Shown piece by piece: positions 8,926-18,249 of a stretch of DNA of 64,000 bases. Under the pieces are notes generated by a model, which worked only from the letters and a program-made list of their open reading frames with translations, was not told where the DNA came from and ran no database searches. A program made the translations under genes and the position numbers. Positions within the stretch are counted from its first letter, which is position 1; each line of letters begins with the position of its first letter. The DNA is from Pseudonocardia sp. HH130629-09 (GTDB lineage: Bacteria > Actinomycetota > Actinomycetes > Mycobacteriales > Pseudonocardiaceae): positions 1,178,001-1,242,000 of the forward strand of contig NZ_CP011868.1 in the NCBI RefSeq assembly GCF_001294645.1, given 5' to 3'.

Positions 8926-9685
8926 GTGCACATCGCCGAGGGCTATCTCCCGCCGCTGCACGCGGCGGCCTGGACCGTCGTCGCCGCGCCGTTCGTCGTG
9001 CACGGCGCCCGGGCCGTGGTACAGCGCGTGCGCGAGGATCCGGACACCAAGCTGCTGCTCGCCGCGGCCGGCGCGTTCACCTTCGTCCTGTCCGCGCTCA
9101 AGATCACCGTCGGTGACCGGGTCGTCGTCGCACCCGACCGGCACCGGGCTGGGCGCGGCGCTGTTCCGACCACCGGTGATGGCGCTGCTCGGGACTGTGG
9201 TGCTGTTCTTCCAGGCCGTCCTGCTCGCCCACGGCGGGCTGACCACGCTCGGCGCCAACGCGTTCTCCATGGCGATCGCCGGGCCGTGGATCGCCTACGG
9301 CGCCTACGTCGTGGTCCGCAGGTTCGGGGGGTCGCTGGGGCCCGCGGTGTTCGCCGCGGCCTTCCTCGGTGACCTCGGCACCTACACGATCACCAGCGCG
9401 CAGCTGGCGCTCGCGTTCCCCGACCCCACCTCCGGGTTCGGCGGAGCCTTCGTCACCTTCGCCTCGATCTTCTCGATCACGCAGATCCCGCTGGCCGTGG
9501 CCGAGGGGCTGCTGACCGTGCTCGTCGTACGGCTGCTCGTGCGCATCACCCCGGACGAGCTGCGCCGCCTCGGCGTGCTGCGTCCGGCCACGAGCACGGC
9601 CACGACGACGAGCACGACCACCGACACCGGTGGCGCCGCCCCGGCCGCGACCGCGCAGGGCCCGGAGAAGGAGGCGTCGGCGTGA
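8926..9685 (+). pseudogene. cbiM: cobalt/nickel ECF transporter S-component CbiM, frameshifted
   Basis: The first 60 codons ([10 protein letters not shown] to FVLSALKI) match the CbiM N-terminus, including the metal-binding MHI start. Codons after ATC 9103-9105 go out of frame. The rest of CbiM continues in the +1 frame from about 9113 ([15 protein letters not shown] through [22 protein letters not shown]) and stops at 9685. The expected join would be ALKIPSVTGSS, so one extra base near 9106 explains the break. All other regions, including the membrane helices, look intact. The cause is either a sequencing error or a recent inactivation. cbiN overlaps the end by 4 bases. Confidence 0.85.
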
Positions 9686-9972
9686 GTCGCTCGACCGTCG
9701 TGAACATCCTGCTGGTCGTCGCCGTCGTCGCGTTGTTCGCGGTGCCGGTGCTGTTCGTGCCCGGCGAGTACGCCGGGTCCGACGGCCAGGCGGGTGAGGC
9801 CATCGAGGCCACCGGCTACCAGCCGTGGTTCAGCCCGGTGTGGGAGCCGCCGTCGGGCGAGATCGAGTCCGGGATCTTCGCGATGCAGGCCGCGGCCGGC
9901 GCGGGCGTGCTCGGCTACTGCATCGGCGTCGCCCGCACGCGCAGCCGGGAGAAGGCCGCCCGGCAGACCTGA
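9682..9972 (+). CDS. cbiN: cobalt transport protein CbiN
   Basis: The protein has 96 residues with two membrane helices: about residues 4-24 ([20 protein letters not shown]) and 68-86. Between them lies the extracellular loop typical of CbiN ([19 protein letters not shown]). CbiN assists CbiM in Co2+ capture in Group I ECF importers. The GTG start overlaps the cbiM stop by 4 bases, and its own stop shares a base with the cbiQ start. The presence of CbiN rather than NikL/NikN favours cobalt as substrate. Confidence 0.88.
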   Translation: MSRSTVVNILLVVAVVALFAVPVLFVPGEYAGSDGQAGEAIEATGYQPWFSPVWEPPSGEIESGIFAMQAAAGAGVLGYCIGVARTRSREKAARQT

Positions 9973-10703
9973 TGCTGCTGATCGACGAGACCGCCCACGC
10001 CAACCGCTGGCGGTCCCGGCACCCGGGGGAGAAGGCGTTCCTCGCCCTGGGGCTCCTGCTGCTCGCGGTCGTCCTCCCGCCGTGGCCCGGTGCCGTGCTG
10101 ACCGGTGGCGCGGCGCTGGCGCTGCTCCTGGGTGGGGCCCGGGTGCCGTGGCGGACCGCGCTGCGGCTGCTCGCCCTGCCGCTCGGGTTCGTCGTCGTGG
10201 GGGCGCTGCCGCTGCTGGTGACCGTGGGCGGGGACCCGTGGCTCGCACTCGCACCGGGCGGCCCGGCCCGGGCGGCCGCGCTCGTCGGACGCTCGCTGGC
10301 TGCGGTGGCCTGCCTGATCCTCTTCGCCGCGACGACGCCGCTCGCGGACACCCTGCCGCGGCTGCGGTGGGTGCCACCTGCCGTCCTGGAGATCACCCTG
10401 CTCGTCTACCGGATGCTGTTCCTGCTGCTGGACTCGCTGACCGCGGTCCGGGAGGCCCAGTCCCTCCGGATGGGGTTCCGGACGCGGCGGACCACCTTCC
10501 GGTCGCTGGCCGCGCAGGGGAGCGCGGTGTTCGTCCGGGCCTTCGACCGTGCCCGCCGCCTCGAGGCGGGCCTCGCCTCCCGCGGCTACGACGGATCGCT
10601 GCGTGTCCGGGTGCCTGCCCGCATCGTCTCGCCCGCCTTCGTCGCGGCGAGCGCGGCGCTGCTCGTCGCCGTCCCGCTGACGGCACTGGTGGTCCTCCCG
10701 TGA
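9972..10703 (+). CDS. cbiQ: ECF transporter transmembrane T-component CbiQ
   Basis: The protein has 243 residues with 5-6 membrane helices and the cytoplasmic coupling motif region REAQSLRMGFR and RRLEAGLASRGYDG. This matches the two Ala-Arg-Gly-type signatures by which CbiQ docks on the ATPase. The ATG starts inside the cbiN stop (TGATG), indicating translational coupling. It joins CbiMN to CbiO in the cell membrane. Confidence 0.9.
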   Translation: MLLIDETAHANRWRSRHPGEKAFLALGLLLLAVVLPPWPGAVLTGGAALALLLGGARVPWRTALRLLALPLGFVVVGALPLLVTVGGDPWLALAPGGPARAAALVGRSLAAVACLILFAATTPLADTLPRLRWVPPAVLEITLLVYRMLFLLLDSLTAVREAQSLRMGFRTRRTTFRSLAAQGSAVFVRAFDRARRLEAGLASRGYDGSLRVRVPARIVSPAFVAASAALLVAVPLTALVVLP

Positions 10704-11548
10704 CCGCGGTCCTGGAGGCCCGCGGACTGGTCTTCGCCTACCCGGACGGGCCGGTCGTGCTCGACGGGGCGGACCTCGCCGTCGACCCGGGGCGCCGGCT
10801 CGCCGTGCTCGGACCCAACGGCGGCGGCAAGACCACCCTGTTCCGGCTGCTGCTCGGGCTGCTCGCCCCGGCGGCCGGGGAGGTCCTGCTCGACGGTGAG
10901 CCGGTCCGGCGCACCCGCCGCGGGTTGGTTCGGCTGCGCGAGTCCGCCCAGCTCGTCCTGCAGGACCCCGACGACCAGCTGTTCTCCGCCGACGTCGCGC
11001 AGGACGTGTCGTTCGGGCCGCTCAACCTCGGTCTCGACGGGGCCGAGGTCGACGCCCGGGTGCACGACGCGCTGGCCGCCGTCGGCATCGCCGACCTCGC
11101 CGACCGGCCGACGCACCGGCTGTCGTTCGGACAGCGCAAGCGGGTTGCGATCGCCGGTGCCCTCGCCGTCCGGCCCCGGGTGCTGGTGCTCGACGAGCCG
11201 ACCGCGGGCCTGGACCCGGCCGGGGTGGAGGAGCTCGTCGTCGTGCTGCAGGACCTGCAGTGCGCCGGGACCGCGGTCGTGCTGTCCACCCACGACGTCG
11301 ACCTCGCCCACCGCTGGGCCGACGACGTCGCCGTCGTCGCGCGGGGGCGGGTGCGGCGCGGTCCGGCGGCCGAGATCCTCGGCGACGCCGCGTTGCTCGC
11401 GGACGCCCGGCTCGGCCCGGCCTGGGCACCGGCCGTCGCGCGGCTGCTCGCGCTGGTGGGCCTCCCGGGAACGACCCCCGCCACGGCGGCGGAGCTGCAC
11501 GAGGTCCTGTCGGGACTTGCGGCCAGGGAGACACCGGCGGGAGGGTGA
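10700..11548 (+). CDS. cbiO: ECF transporter ATPase CbiO
   Basis: The ABC ATPase has 282 residues. Walker A is GPNGGGKTT (about residues 36-44), the Q-loop is LVLQDPDDQLFS, the signature is LSFGQRKRVAIAGAL, Walker B is VLVLDEPTAGLD, and the switch histidine is in STHDVD. The DPDDQLF Q-loop is characteristic of ECF-type ATPases. The GTG start overlaps the cbiQ stop by 4 bases. The gene powers metal uptake, provided CbiM is functional. About 50 poorly conserved C-terminal residues follow the core. Confidence 0.93.
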   Translation: MTAVLEARGLVFAYPDGPVVLDGADLAVDPGRRLAVLGPNGGGKTTLFRLLLGLLAPAAGEVLLDGEPVRRTRRGLVRLRESAQLVLQDPDDQLFSADVAQDVSFGPLNLGLDGAEVDARVHDALAAVGIADLADRPTHRLSFGQRKRVAIAGALAVRPRVLVLDEPTAGLDPAGVEELVVVLQDLQCAGTAVVLSTHDVDLAHRWADDVAVVARGRVRRGPAAEILGDAALLADARLGPAWAPAVARLLALVGLPGTTPATAAELHEVLSGLAARETPAGG

Positions 11549-11553
11549 GGTCC

Positions 11554-12396
11554 ATGACCGTCCCGGAACCCGCACCCGTCCCGGTGGACGAGATCGACCT
11601 GACGCTGCCCAACCCGGCGCGGATCTACGACTACATGCTCGGCGGCGGCCACAACTTCGCCACCGACCGGGAGTTCGCCGAGCGCCTGCTCGTCGCGCTG
11701 CCCGACACGCGGGAGCTCGCGCTCGCCAACCGGGCCTTCCTCGGCCGGGCCGTGCGTGCCTGTCTCGACCGGGGGGTGCGCCAGTTCCTCGACCTCGGCT
11801 CCGGCATCCCCACCGCCGAGCCGGTGCACGAGATCGCCCACCGTGCCGACCCGACGGCACGCGTCGCCTACGTCGACGTCGAGCCGGTGTCGGTCGCGAT
11901 GAGCCGCCAGCTCCTGACCGGTGTGGAGGGTGCCTCGATCACCGCGGCCGACCTCACCGACGTCGAGGCCGTGCTCGCCGCCCCGGGCGTGGCGGGCCTG
12001 CTCGACCCGGCCGAGCCGGTCGCCGTGCTCGCGGTCTCGGTGCTGCACTTCGTCGGCGACGACGACCTGCTCGGCGCCCTGTTCGACCGCTACGCGACGG
12101 CGTTCGGCCCCGGCAGCATGCTCGTCGTCTCGCACGGCAGCACCGATGTCGACGACCCGCGCATCGCCGAACGGATGCGCACGGTCGAGCGGTTCACCCA
12201 GGACACCGCGCAGCCGGCCCGGTCCCGGGACCGGGCCCTGCTGCGCAGGCTGCTCGTCGACCGGCCCGGGCACCGGCTGGAGCTGCTGGAGCCGGGCATG
12301 GTCGACGTCGCCGACTGGCGGGCCGAGGCCGGGCGGTCGCCCGCCGGCCCCGCCGGGATGTACGCGGTCGTCGGTGAGGTCGTCCCGCGACGGTAG
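11554..12396 (+). CDS. SAM-dependent methyltransferase, SAV2177/DUF574 family
   Basis: The protein has 280 residues. The family hallmark TLPNPARIYDYMLGGGHNFATDREFAE lies near the N-terminus, as NPARIYDYMLGG and NFATDR, followed by the SAM-binding motif FLDLGSGIPT and YVDVEPV. These proteins are abundant in actinomycetes, and their substrates are mostly unknown. The gene starts 5 bases after cbiO and may be co-transcribed with the cobalt transporter, although no functional link is evident. Confidence 0.88.
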   Translation: MTVPEPAPVPVDEIDLTLPNPARIYDYMLGGGHNFATDREFAERLLVALPDTRELALANRAFLGRAVRACLDRGVRQFLDLGSGIPTAEPVHEIAHRADPTARVAYVDVEPVSVAMSRQLLTGVEGASITAADLTDVEAVLAAPGVAGLLDPAEPVAVLAVSVLHFVGDDDLLGALFDRYATAFGPGSMLVVSHGSTDVDDPRIAERMRTVERFTQDTAQPARSRDRALLRRLLVDRPGHRLELLEPGMVDVADWRAEAGRSPAGPAGMYAVVGEVVPRR

Positions 12397-12402
12397 GGCG
12401 GA

Positions 12403-13218
12403 TCAGTCCCGGTAGACGCCCTGGCGCTTCTCCATGAACGCGGTGACGGCCTCGGTCAGGTCGGCCGACACGAGCTGCCCGCCGTTCCAGGTGGCGATCT
12501 GGTCGAGCCCGTCGGCGACGGAGTGGTCGCGGGCGTAGGTGATCGCGTACTTCGTGCCGCGCAGCGCCAGCGGGGACTTCGCCGCCAGCGACGCGGCGAG
12601 CTCGGCGACACCGTTCTCCAGCGCCTCGGCGTCGTCGTACACGCCGTTGACCAGGCGCAGCTCCTTCGCCTCGGTGCCGGACACCGGACGGCAGGTGTAG
12701 GCCAGCTCGCGGGTAACGCCCTCGCCGACGATGCGCGGCAGCCGCTGCAGGACGCCGACGTCGGCGGCCAGGCCCATGTCGACCTCCTTCAGCACGAACG
12801 ACGCGTCGGCGGTCGCGTAGCGCAGGTCGCAGGCGACGGCCAGGTCCAGACCAGCCCCGAGGCAGACGCCGTGGATCGCGGCGATCACCGGTGTGCGGCA
12901 GCGCTCGATCGCGGTCAGGCAGTCCTGCAGGTCGAGGATCGTGCGGCGCAGCGCGTCGGCGCCGTGACCCACCGAGTCACCCGAGGCCTTCTCGCGCAGC
13001 CCGCCCAGCATCGACACGTCGATGCCCGAACAGAAGTGCCGCCCGTTGCCGCTGATCACCACGACCCGCACCGCGGGGTCGGCGTCCAGCTCGCGCACCG
13101 CGTCACGCAGCCCGAACCACATCGGCTCGTGCAGCGCGTTCGCCGCCTTCGGGCGGTCCAGGCGCAGCCGCGCGACCCCGTCCGTCACCTCGACCGCGAT
13201 CCCCGTCGGCTCGCCCAT
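12403..13218 (-). CDS. crotonase-fold protein, delta3,5-delta2,4-dienoyl-CoA isomerase-like
   Basis: This is a 271-residue enoyl-CoA hydratase/isomerase superfamily member. The oxyanion-hole regions are SGIDVSMLGG and IHGVCLGAGLDLA. The segment FVLKEVDMGLAADVGVLQRLP matches the acidic catalytic residues (KEVD and AADVG) of dienoyl-CoA isomerase ECH1 better than those of ordinary hydratases. It would act in beta-oxidation of unsaturated fatty acids. I chose ATG 13218, which has GGAGGGTG 8 bases upstream, over an in-frame GTG at 13251. It is convergent with the SAV2177 gene. Confidence 0.82.
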   Translation of the reverse strand: MGEPTGIAVEVTDGVARLRLDRPKAANALHEPMWFGLRDAVRELDADPAVRVVVISGNGRHFCSGIDVSMLGGLREKASGDSVGHGADALRRTILDLQDCLTAIERCRTPVIAAIHGVCLGAGLDLAVACDLRYATADASFVLKEVDMGLAADVGVLQRLPRIVGEGVTRELAYTCRPVSGTEAKELRLVNGVYDDAEALENGVAELAASLAAKSPLALRGTKYAITYARDHSVADGLDQIATWNGGQLVSADLTEAVTAFMEKRQGVYRD

Positions 13219-13297
13219 CGGTCCCACCCTCCACGTGTCCAGCCCGGTCACCGGGAGGTTACCCCGGAGTAGGACGGCGGTGTCCTAGGCTCGTCCG

Positions 13298-14086
13298 GTG
13301 CCCGACCTGACCAGCACCGCCAACCCGCGCGTCAAGAACCTGGTCCGGCTGCGCACCCGTCGCCACCGCGACGCGGCGGGCGTCACCGTGATCGAGGGGC
13401 ACGACGAGCTGGCGCTCGCGCTCGACGCCGGCGTCGAGCCGAGCGAGCTGTACTGGGCGCCGGACCTGGTGCGGTCCGACTCGCTGCTGGCCCGGATGCC
13501 GTCGGCGCGGGTGTTCTCGGTGAGCCGGGAGGTGTTCGCCCGGATCGCCTACCGCGAGTCCCCGGACGGCTGGCTCGCCGTCGCACCGGCCCCCGGCCGC
13601 CCGCTCGACGAGCTGGACCTCGGGCCGGACCCGCTCGTGCTGGTCGCCGAGGGCGTCGAGAAGCCCGGCAACGTCGGGGCGATGCTGCGCACCGCCGAGG
13701 CGTGCGGGGCGGACGCTGTGGTCATCGCGACGCCCGAGCGGGGCGGCACCGACTTCGCCAACCCCAACGTGGTGCGCGCGTCCAAGGGGACGGTGTTCGC
13801 GGTGCCGGTCGCATCCGCGTCGACCCCCGAGGTCCTCCACTGGCTCGACCGGCGCGGCATCGCCACCCTCGTCACCACCCCGGCGGGGACGACCGGGCTC
13901 GCCGCCACCGACCTGACGGGGCCGAGCGCGCTGGTCATCGGGACCGAGGCGACCGGGGTGACCGACGCGTGGCTCGACCGGGCCGACGCCACGGTGGTCA
14001 TCCCGATGCGGGGGCGGGTCAACTCGCTCAACGCCTCGATCGCCGCGGCCGTGGTGCTCTACGAGGCGGTCCGTCAGCGCGGCTGA
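13298..14086 (+). CDS. TrmH/SpoU-family RNA 2'-O-methyltransferase
   Basis: The protein has 262 residues. An N-terminal SpoU substrate-binding domain (TSTANPRVKNLVRLRTRRHR) is followed by the SPOUT methyltransferase domain. Motif 1 is EKPGNVGAMLRTAEACGAD, motif 2 is LVIGTEATGVTD, and motif 3 is IPMRGRVNSLNASIAAAVVLYEA. The enzyme methylates ribose 2'-OH in rRNA or tRNA using SAM. Similar genes give resistance to thiostrepton-like antibiotics in some actinomycetes, but here a housekeeping role is equally likely. Its 3' end overlaps the convergent acyl-CoA ligase by 13 bases. Confidence 0.9.
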   Translation: MPDLTSTANPRVKNLVRLRTRRHRDAAGVTVIEGHDELALALDAGVEPSELYWAPDLVRSDSLLARMPSARVFSVSREVFARIAYRESPDGWLAVAPAPGRPLDELDLGPDPLVLVAEGVEKPGNVGAMLRTAEACGADAVVIATPERGGTDFANPNVVRASKGTVFAVPVASASTPEVLHWLDRRGIATLVTTPAGTTGLAATDLTGPSALVIGTEATGVTDAWLDRADATVVIPMRGRVNSLNASIAAAVVLYEAVRQRG

Positions 14087-15650
14087 CCGGCGAGCTCGGC
14101 GCGCAGCCGCTTCTTGTCGGTCTTGCCGATCCCGGTCAGCGGGATCCGCTCGACGAACTCCACGGTGCTCGGCACGTACATCGCACCGGCGCGGTCGGCG
14201 ACCAGGTCGGTCAGCTCGTCCGCGCTCGGGGACGGGGAGTCGGTGACGACGGCGGCGTGCACGGTCTCGGTGCCGTCGTCGTCGGGCACGCCGAAGACCG
14301 CGGCGTGCCGGACGGCCGGGTGCTCCATGAGCAGGTCCTCCAGCTCGGAGGTGTACACGTGCCCGCCCACGACGACGATCATGTCCTTCACCCGGTCGAG
14401 CAGGTGCAGGTAGCCGTCGGCGTCCTGGCGGGCGACGTCACCGGTGCGGACCCAGCCGTCGACGACCGTCGCGGCGCTCAGCTCCGGCTGCTTCCAGTAG
14501 CCGTCCATCTCCATGCCGGTGTGCACCCACAGCTCGCCGCGTTCGCCCGGGGCGACGGGCCGGCCGTCGGCGTCGGTGATGGCGATCGTGGTGGTGGTTA
14601 TCGGCCGCCCGACGGTACCGAGCAGGTCGGGGTTCCGGTGCTCCTCGGCGGTGAGCACGCTGATCCCGCCGGCCTCGGTCTGGCCGTAGAACTGGGTGAA
14701 CACCGGGCCGATCCGGCGCAGCGCCTCGGCGATGCGGCGCGGGTTGGCGGGGGCACCGCCGTAGACCAGCGACCGCAGCGACGACAGGTCGGTCCGGTCC
14801 AGGTCGAGGTGGTCGAGGAGGCGGTGGATCAGCGGCGGCAGCAGGAAGGTGTGGGTGATCCGCTCCCGCTCGATCGCGGCGAGGAACGCACCCGGCTCGA
14901 AGGAGTCCTGCAGCACGACGGTGCCGCCCTCGGCCAGCGTGCGGTCGGCCATCGAGCCGCCGACGTGGGCGACCGGGGTGGCGACGAGCAGCCGCCCGCC
15001 GGTGGCGCCCGCGCCGAAGTTGCCGGCCCGGCGGCGCATCTCGGCGCCGCGCCGGTGGTGGTCGAAGGTGTAGGTGATGCCCTTCGGGTGCCCGGTGGTG
15101 CCGCCGGTGTGGCGGATCTGCTCGACGTCGTGCGGGCGGGCCCGGCCCCGGACCGGCTCGGCCCACGCGGCCGCGGCGAGCTCCAGCAGGTCGGTGCCGC
15201 CGTCGTGGGCACCCAGCCAGAGGACCTCGACGCCGTCGACGAGCGCCAGGACCGCCTCGGCGGACGCGGCGGCGTCGGCGTCGGCGAGTATCAGCGGCGC
15301 CTCGACGTCGGCGACGATCCGGGCCGTGGCGGCGGCCGACAGACCCTCGTGCGGCTGGGTGATCCCGGCACCGAGCAGGGTCACCGCGAGCCGCGCGACG
15401 ACGGCCTCGGGGGTGTTGCCCGCCAGCAGCGCGACGACCGATCCCCGCTCGACCCGCTCGTCGAGGACGTGGGCGAGCCTGTGCACCGTGTCCCCCAGCT
15501 CGCCGGCGCGGATCCGGCGGTCGCGGTGCACCAGCGCCTCGCGGTCGCGGTCGGCGGCGAGGCGTCGAGCAGCTCCTCGACGTCGCTGTACAGGCCCCCG
15601 CCGTCCGGGACAGCGCCGTCCAGGACGTCCTCGTGCAGACCGGTGGTCAT
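14074..15650 (-). pseudogene. acyl-CoA synthetase (adenylate-forming), frameshifted near the N-terminus
   Basis: The first ~36 codons from ATG 15650 (MTTGLHEDVL to SDVEELLDA) are in one frame. The remainder (LAADRDREALVHRDR through GIGKTDKKRLRAELAGQPR) is in another. Restoring one C/G in the GG run at about 15560-15562 rejoins them. The body is otherwise complete: AMP-binding motif RHTGGTTGHPKG, FYGQTEAGG, GWVRTGDVA, and the C-terminal catalytic Lys in IGKTDKK. It should activate a fatty or aromatic acid to its CoA thioester; the substrate is unknown. An inverted repeat 20 bases upstream is a candidate operator. The lesion may be an assembly error. Confidence 0.82.
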
Positions 15651-15670
15651 CGCGGGTCTCCTCCCGTCGG

Positions 15671-15693
15671 GATCGTTGTTCAACGAAACGATC
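15671..15693. promoter_or_regulatory. inverted repeat upstream of the acyl-CoA synthetase
   Basis: GATCGTT (15671-15677) and AACGATC (15687-15693) flank a 9-base centre that itself contains CGTTG/CAACG symmetry. It lies 21-43 bases upstream of the ligase start on the minus strand and resembles a TetR-type operator. No regulator gene is adjacent. Confidence 0.4.
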
Positions 15694-15754
15694 AACTCGG
15701 GGGCAGGCTTCCCAGAGGTGATCCGATCGACACCTCTCGTTTACACGGGAGTGC

Positions 15755-16963
15755 TCAGGCGGCCAGGGCGAGCTCCGCGCGCCGCTCGGCGCGCTCCATC
15801 CGCACCGCCTGCCACAGGGCGACCAGGCCCAGCAGCGGCAGCACCGTCGCGACGGCGGCGGGCGAGGTCCAGCCCCACCCGGCGGCCAGGACGAGTCCGC
15901 CCAGTGCGGCACCGAGGGCGTTCGCAACGTTGAACGCCGCGTGGTGCAGCGCCGCGCCCAGCGTCGGGCCCTCCCGGCCGGCGTCCATCAGCCGGGTCGC
16001 GAGCGCCGGGGTGGTCGCGGTGGTGGTGAAGGCCAGGGAGAACAGCGCCAGCAGCGCGAACACCGGCGAGGACGCGGTGAGCGCGAACAGGGCCATCGAC
16101 ACCGTGGCGGCGCCGAGGCCGGCCGCGATCGTGCGCACCGGCGCCGCCTCGGCGAGCCGGCCGCCGACCTGGTTGCCCAGCGTCATGCCGAGGCCGAACA
16201 CGGCGAGCGCGAGCGGCACGGCCGCGGCGGCCAGGCCGGACACCTCGGTGAGCACCGGGGTGATGTAGCTGTACACCGCGAACGACCCGCCGAACCCGGT
16301 CGCGATGACCGCCATGGTGATCCACACCTGGCCGCGGCGCAGCGCGGAGAGCTCGCCGAGGATCGAGCCCCGGCGCTCCTCGCGGACGTCGGGGACCAGG
16401 CGCCACACGGCCAGCATCGTGACCACCGCGACGACGCCGACGGTCAGGTAGGCGGCCGGCCAGCCCGCCGCCTGTCCGAGCCAGGTCGCCCCGGGCACGC
16501 CGACGATGTTGGCGATCATCAGTCCGCTCATGACGGTGGCGATGGCGCGCGGGCGCCGCTCGCGCGGCACCAGCGAGGCCGCGAGCACCGACGCGGTGCC
16601 GAAGTAGGCGCCGTGCGGCAGTCCGGCCAGGAACCGGGTCACGACGGAGGTGCCGAAGGTCGGGGCGAAGGCCGACGCCACGTTGGCCACCGCCAGCGCG
16701 CCCGCCAGGGCGAGGAGCAGGTGCTTGCGCGGCCACCGTGCGCCGAGCACGGCGAGGACCGGCGCGCCGACGACGACGCCGATCGCGTAGGCACTGATGG
16801 CGGTTCCGGCCTGCGGCACGGTGGCGCCGAGGTCGGCGGCGAAGGCGGGCAGGAGACCCATCGAGGCGAACTCGGTGGTGCCGATGGCCAGGCCGCCGAG
16901 GGCCATCGCGGCGAGCGCGAGCCCGGTGGTGGGAGACTGGGGCGAGGTGAGAGCCTTTTTCAT
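15755..16963 (-). CDS. MFS transporter, DHA1 (arabinose/purine efflux-like) family
   Basis: The protein has 402 residues and 12 predicted membrane helices. The opening GGLAIGTTEFASMGLLPAFA is typical of AraJ/PbuE/YdhP-type DHA1 exporters, and RWPRKHLLLAL is the loop 2-3 motif. It probably exports sugars, nucleosides or drugs. The gene is divergent from a ROK regulator with only 45 bases between the starts, so that regulator most likely controls it. Confidence 0.85.
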   Translation of the reverse strand: MKKALTSPQSPTTGLALAAMALGGLAIGTTEFASMGLLPAFAADLGATVPQAGTAISAYAIGVVVGAPVLAVLGARWPRKHLLLALAGALAVANVASAFAPTFGTSVVTRFLAGLPHGAYFGTASVLAASLVPRERRPRAIATVMSGLMIANIVGVPGATWLGQAAGWPAAYLTVGVVAVVTMLAVWRLVPDVREERRGSILGELSALRRGQVWITMAVIATGFGGSFAVYSYITPVLTEVSGLAAAAVPLALAVFGLGMTLGNQVGGRLAEAAPVRTIAAGLGAATVSMALFALTASSPVFALLALFSLAFTTTATTPALATRLMDAGREGPTLGAALHHAAFNVANALGAALGGLVLAAGWGWTSPAAVATVLPLLGLVALWQAVRMERAERRAELALAA

Positions 16964-17008
16964 CGTGCCGCGAGGATAAATCGTGGCAGGCCGGAGGTGT
17001 CAACGACG

Positions 17009-18229
17009 ATGACCGCGATGTCGGCGGGTTCACGTTCCGGGCCCGCCGCCGATCCGGGCGAACGCCCCGGACGGGCCGAGACCGACCGCTGGCGTGCCAC
17101 CGCCGAGGTGCTGGCCGAGGTCCGGCGCGAGCCCGGCCTGACCCGTGTCGAGCTCGCCCGGCGGCTGCGCCTGGCCAGCGGTTCGGCCACCGAGATCGCG
17201 GCCCGGCTGCGTGACCTTGGCTGGGTCACCGAGGAGCGCGCCCCCTGCGGTGGGCGCGGTCGGCCGACCACCACCCTGACACCCAACCCGGCCGGGCCGG
17301 GCGTCGTCGCCGTCGACGTGCGGTTCGAGGGATGGCGGGCCGGACTCGCCGGGCTGGACGGCGTGCCGTTCGCGGTGCGGTCGGGCCCGCACCGGCGTCG
17401 CGATCCGGACTCCGTCGCCACGGAGCTGGACGGGATGGTCGGTGAGCTGGTCGCGCAGGCACCCGGACCGGTGGTGGCGGTCGGGGTCGGGGTGGCCGCG
17501 ACGGTCGTCGACGAGCACTTCGCCGAGACCGGTGGCGGCCAGGGCTGGAGCCCGCTGGACGTGCGCCGGATCGGCGCCGGGCCGGGCCTGCCCGTGCTGG
17601 TCGGTAACGACGCCAACCTCGCGGGCATCGCCGAGGTCCGCGACGGTGCCGCGGCCGGTGCGGGCACGGCGCTGTTTCTGACCGTCGAGGTGGGCATCGG
17701 CGGCGCGCTGCTGCTCGACGGGCGCGCCCAGGCCGGTGCCCGGGGCGCGGCGGGGGAGCTGGGACACCTGCCCTTCGGCGACCCGGCGGCCCGCTGCGCC
17801 TGCGGCGCGCGGGGCTGCTGGACCACCGGCGTCGACGGCCGTGCGCTGGCCAGGATGCTGGGCGAGCCCGAGCCGGACGCCCCGTACAGCTACGCCCGCG
17901 CCGTGCTCGACCGCGCCGCGGCCGGCGAGCCCGGCCCGGCGGCCGCGGTGACGAGCGCGTCGGCGTCGCTGGCCCGTGGGACCGCCGGGCTGGTCAACGC
18001 GCACGACCCGGAGGTCGTCGTGCTGGCCGGGCTCGGCCCCGCGCTGCGGGCCGCGGCGCCCGAGGCGTTCGCCGTCGCCTACGACGACGGGCTGATGGCC
18101 TTCCGTCGCGCCCTCGCGCCGCGGGTGCACGACGACGCGCACGGCGAGGACGGCGTGCTCCGGGGCGCCGCCGCGATCGCGCTGGACCACGCGGTCTCGG
18201 CCCCCGGGCTCGCCGCCCGCGCCGGCTGA
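17009..18229 (+). CDS. ROK-family transcriptional regulator
   Basis: The protein has 406 residues. An N-terminal winged helix-turn-helix (about residues 20-80, RVELARRLRLASGSATEIAARL) precedes a ROK sugar-kinase-like domain. The zinc motif is present as GHLPFGD with CACGARGCW, the cysteines being C-x-C-x2-x-x-G-C. The gene is divergent from the MFS exporter, and sugar control of that exporter is the obvious inference. A second ATG three codons in (17018) is also possible. The stop is followed by a stem-loop shared with the convergent poxB. Confidence 0.85.
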   Translation: MTAMSAGSRSGPAADPGERPGRAETDRWRATAEVLAEVRREPGLTRVELARRLRLASGSATEIAARLRDLGWVTEERAPCGGRGRPTTTLTPNPAGPGVVAVDVRFEGWRAGLAGLDGVPFAVRSGPHRRRDPDSVATELDGMVGELVAQAPGPVVAVGVGVAATVVDEHFAETGGGQGWSPLDVRRIGAGPGLPVLVGNDANLAGIAEVRDGAAAGAGTALFLTVEVGIGGALLLDGRAQAGARGAAGELGHLPFGDPAARCACGARGCWTTGVDGRALARMLGEPEPDAPYSYARAVLDRAAAGEPGPAAAVTSASASLARGTAGLVNAHDPEVVVLAGLGPALRAAAPEAFAVAYDDGLMAFRRALAPRVHDDAHGEDGVLRGAAAIALDHAVSAPGLAARAG

Positions 18230-18230
18230 C

Positions 18231-18249
18231 GCGCCCCGCTCAGGGGCGC
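18231..18249. terminator. bidirectional hairpin between the ROK regulator gene and poxB
   Basis: GCGCCCC (18231-18237) and GGGGCGC (18243-18249) form a 7-bp stem. It lies just after the ROK stop and overlaps the poxB stop on the other strand. Confidence 0.5.

Noticed and set aside
9100..9120. Programmed ribosomal frameshift in cbiM
   Set aside because: There is no slippery heptamer or strong downstream structure at the join, and CbiM is not known to use one. A simple indel explains it.
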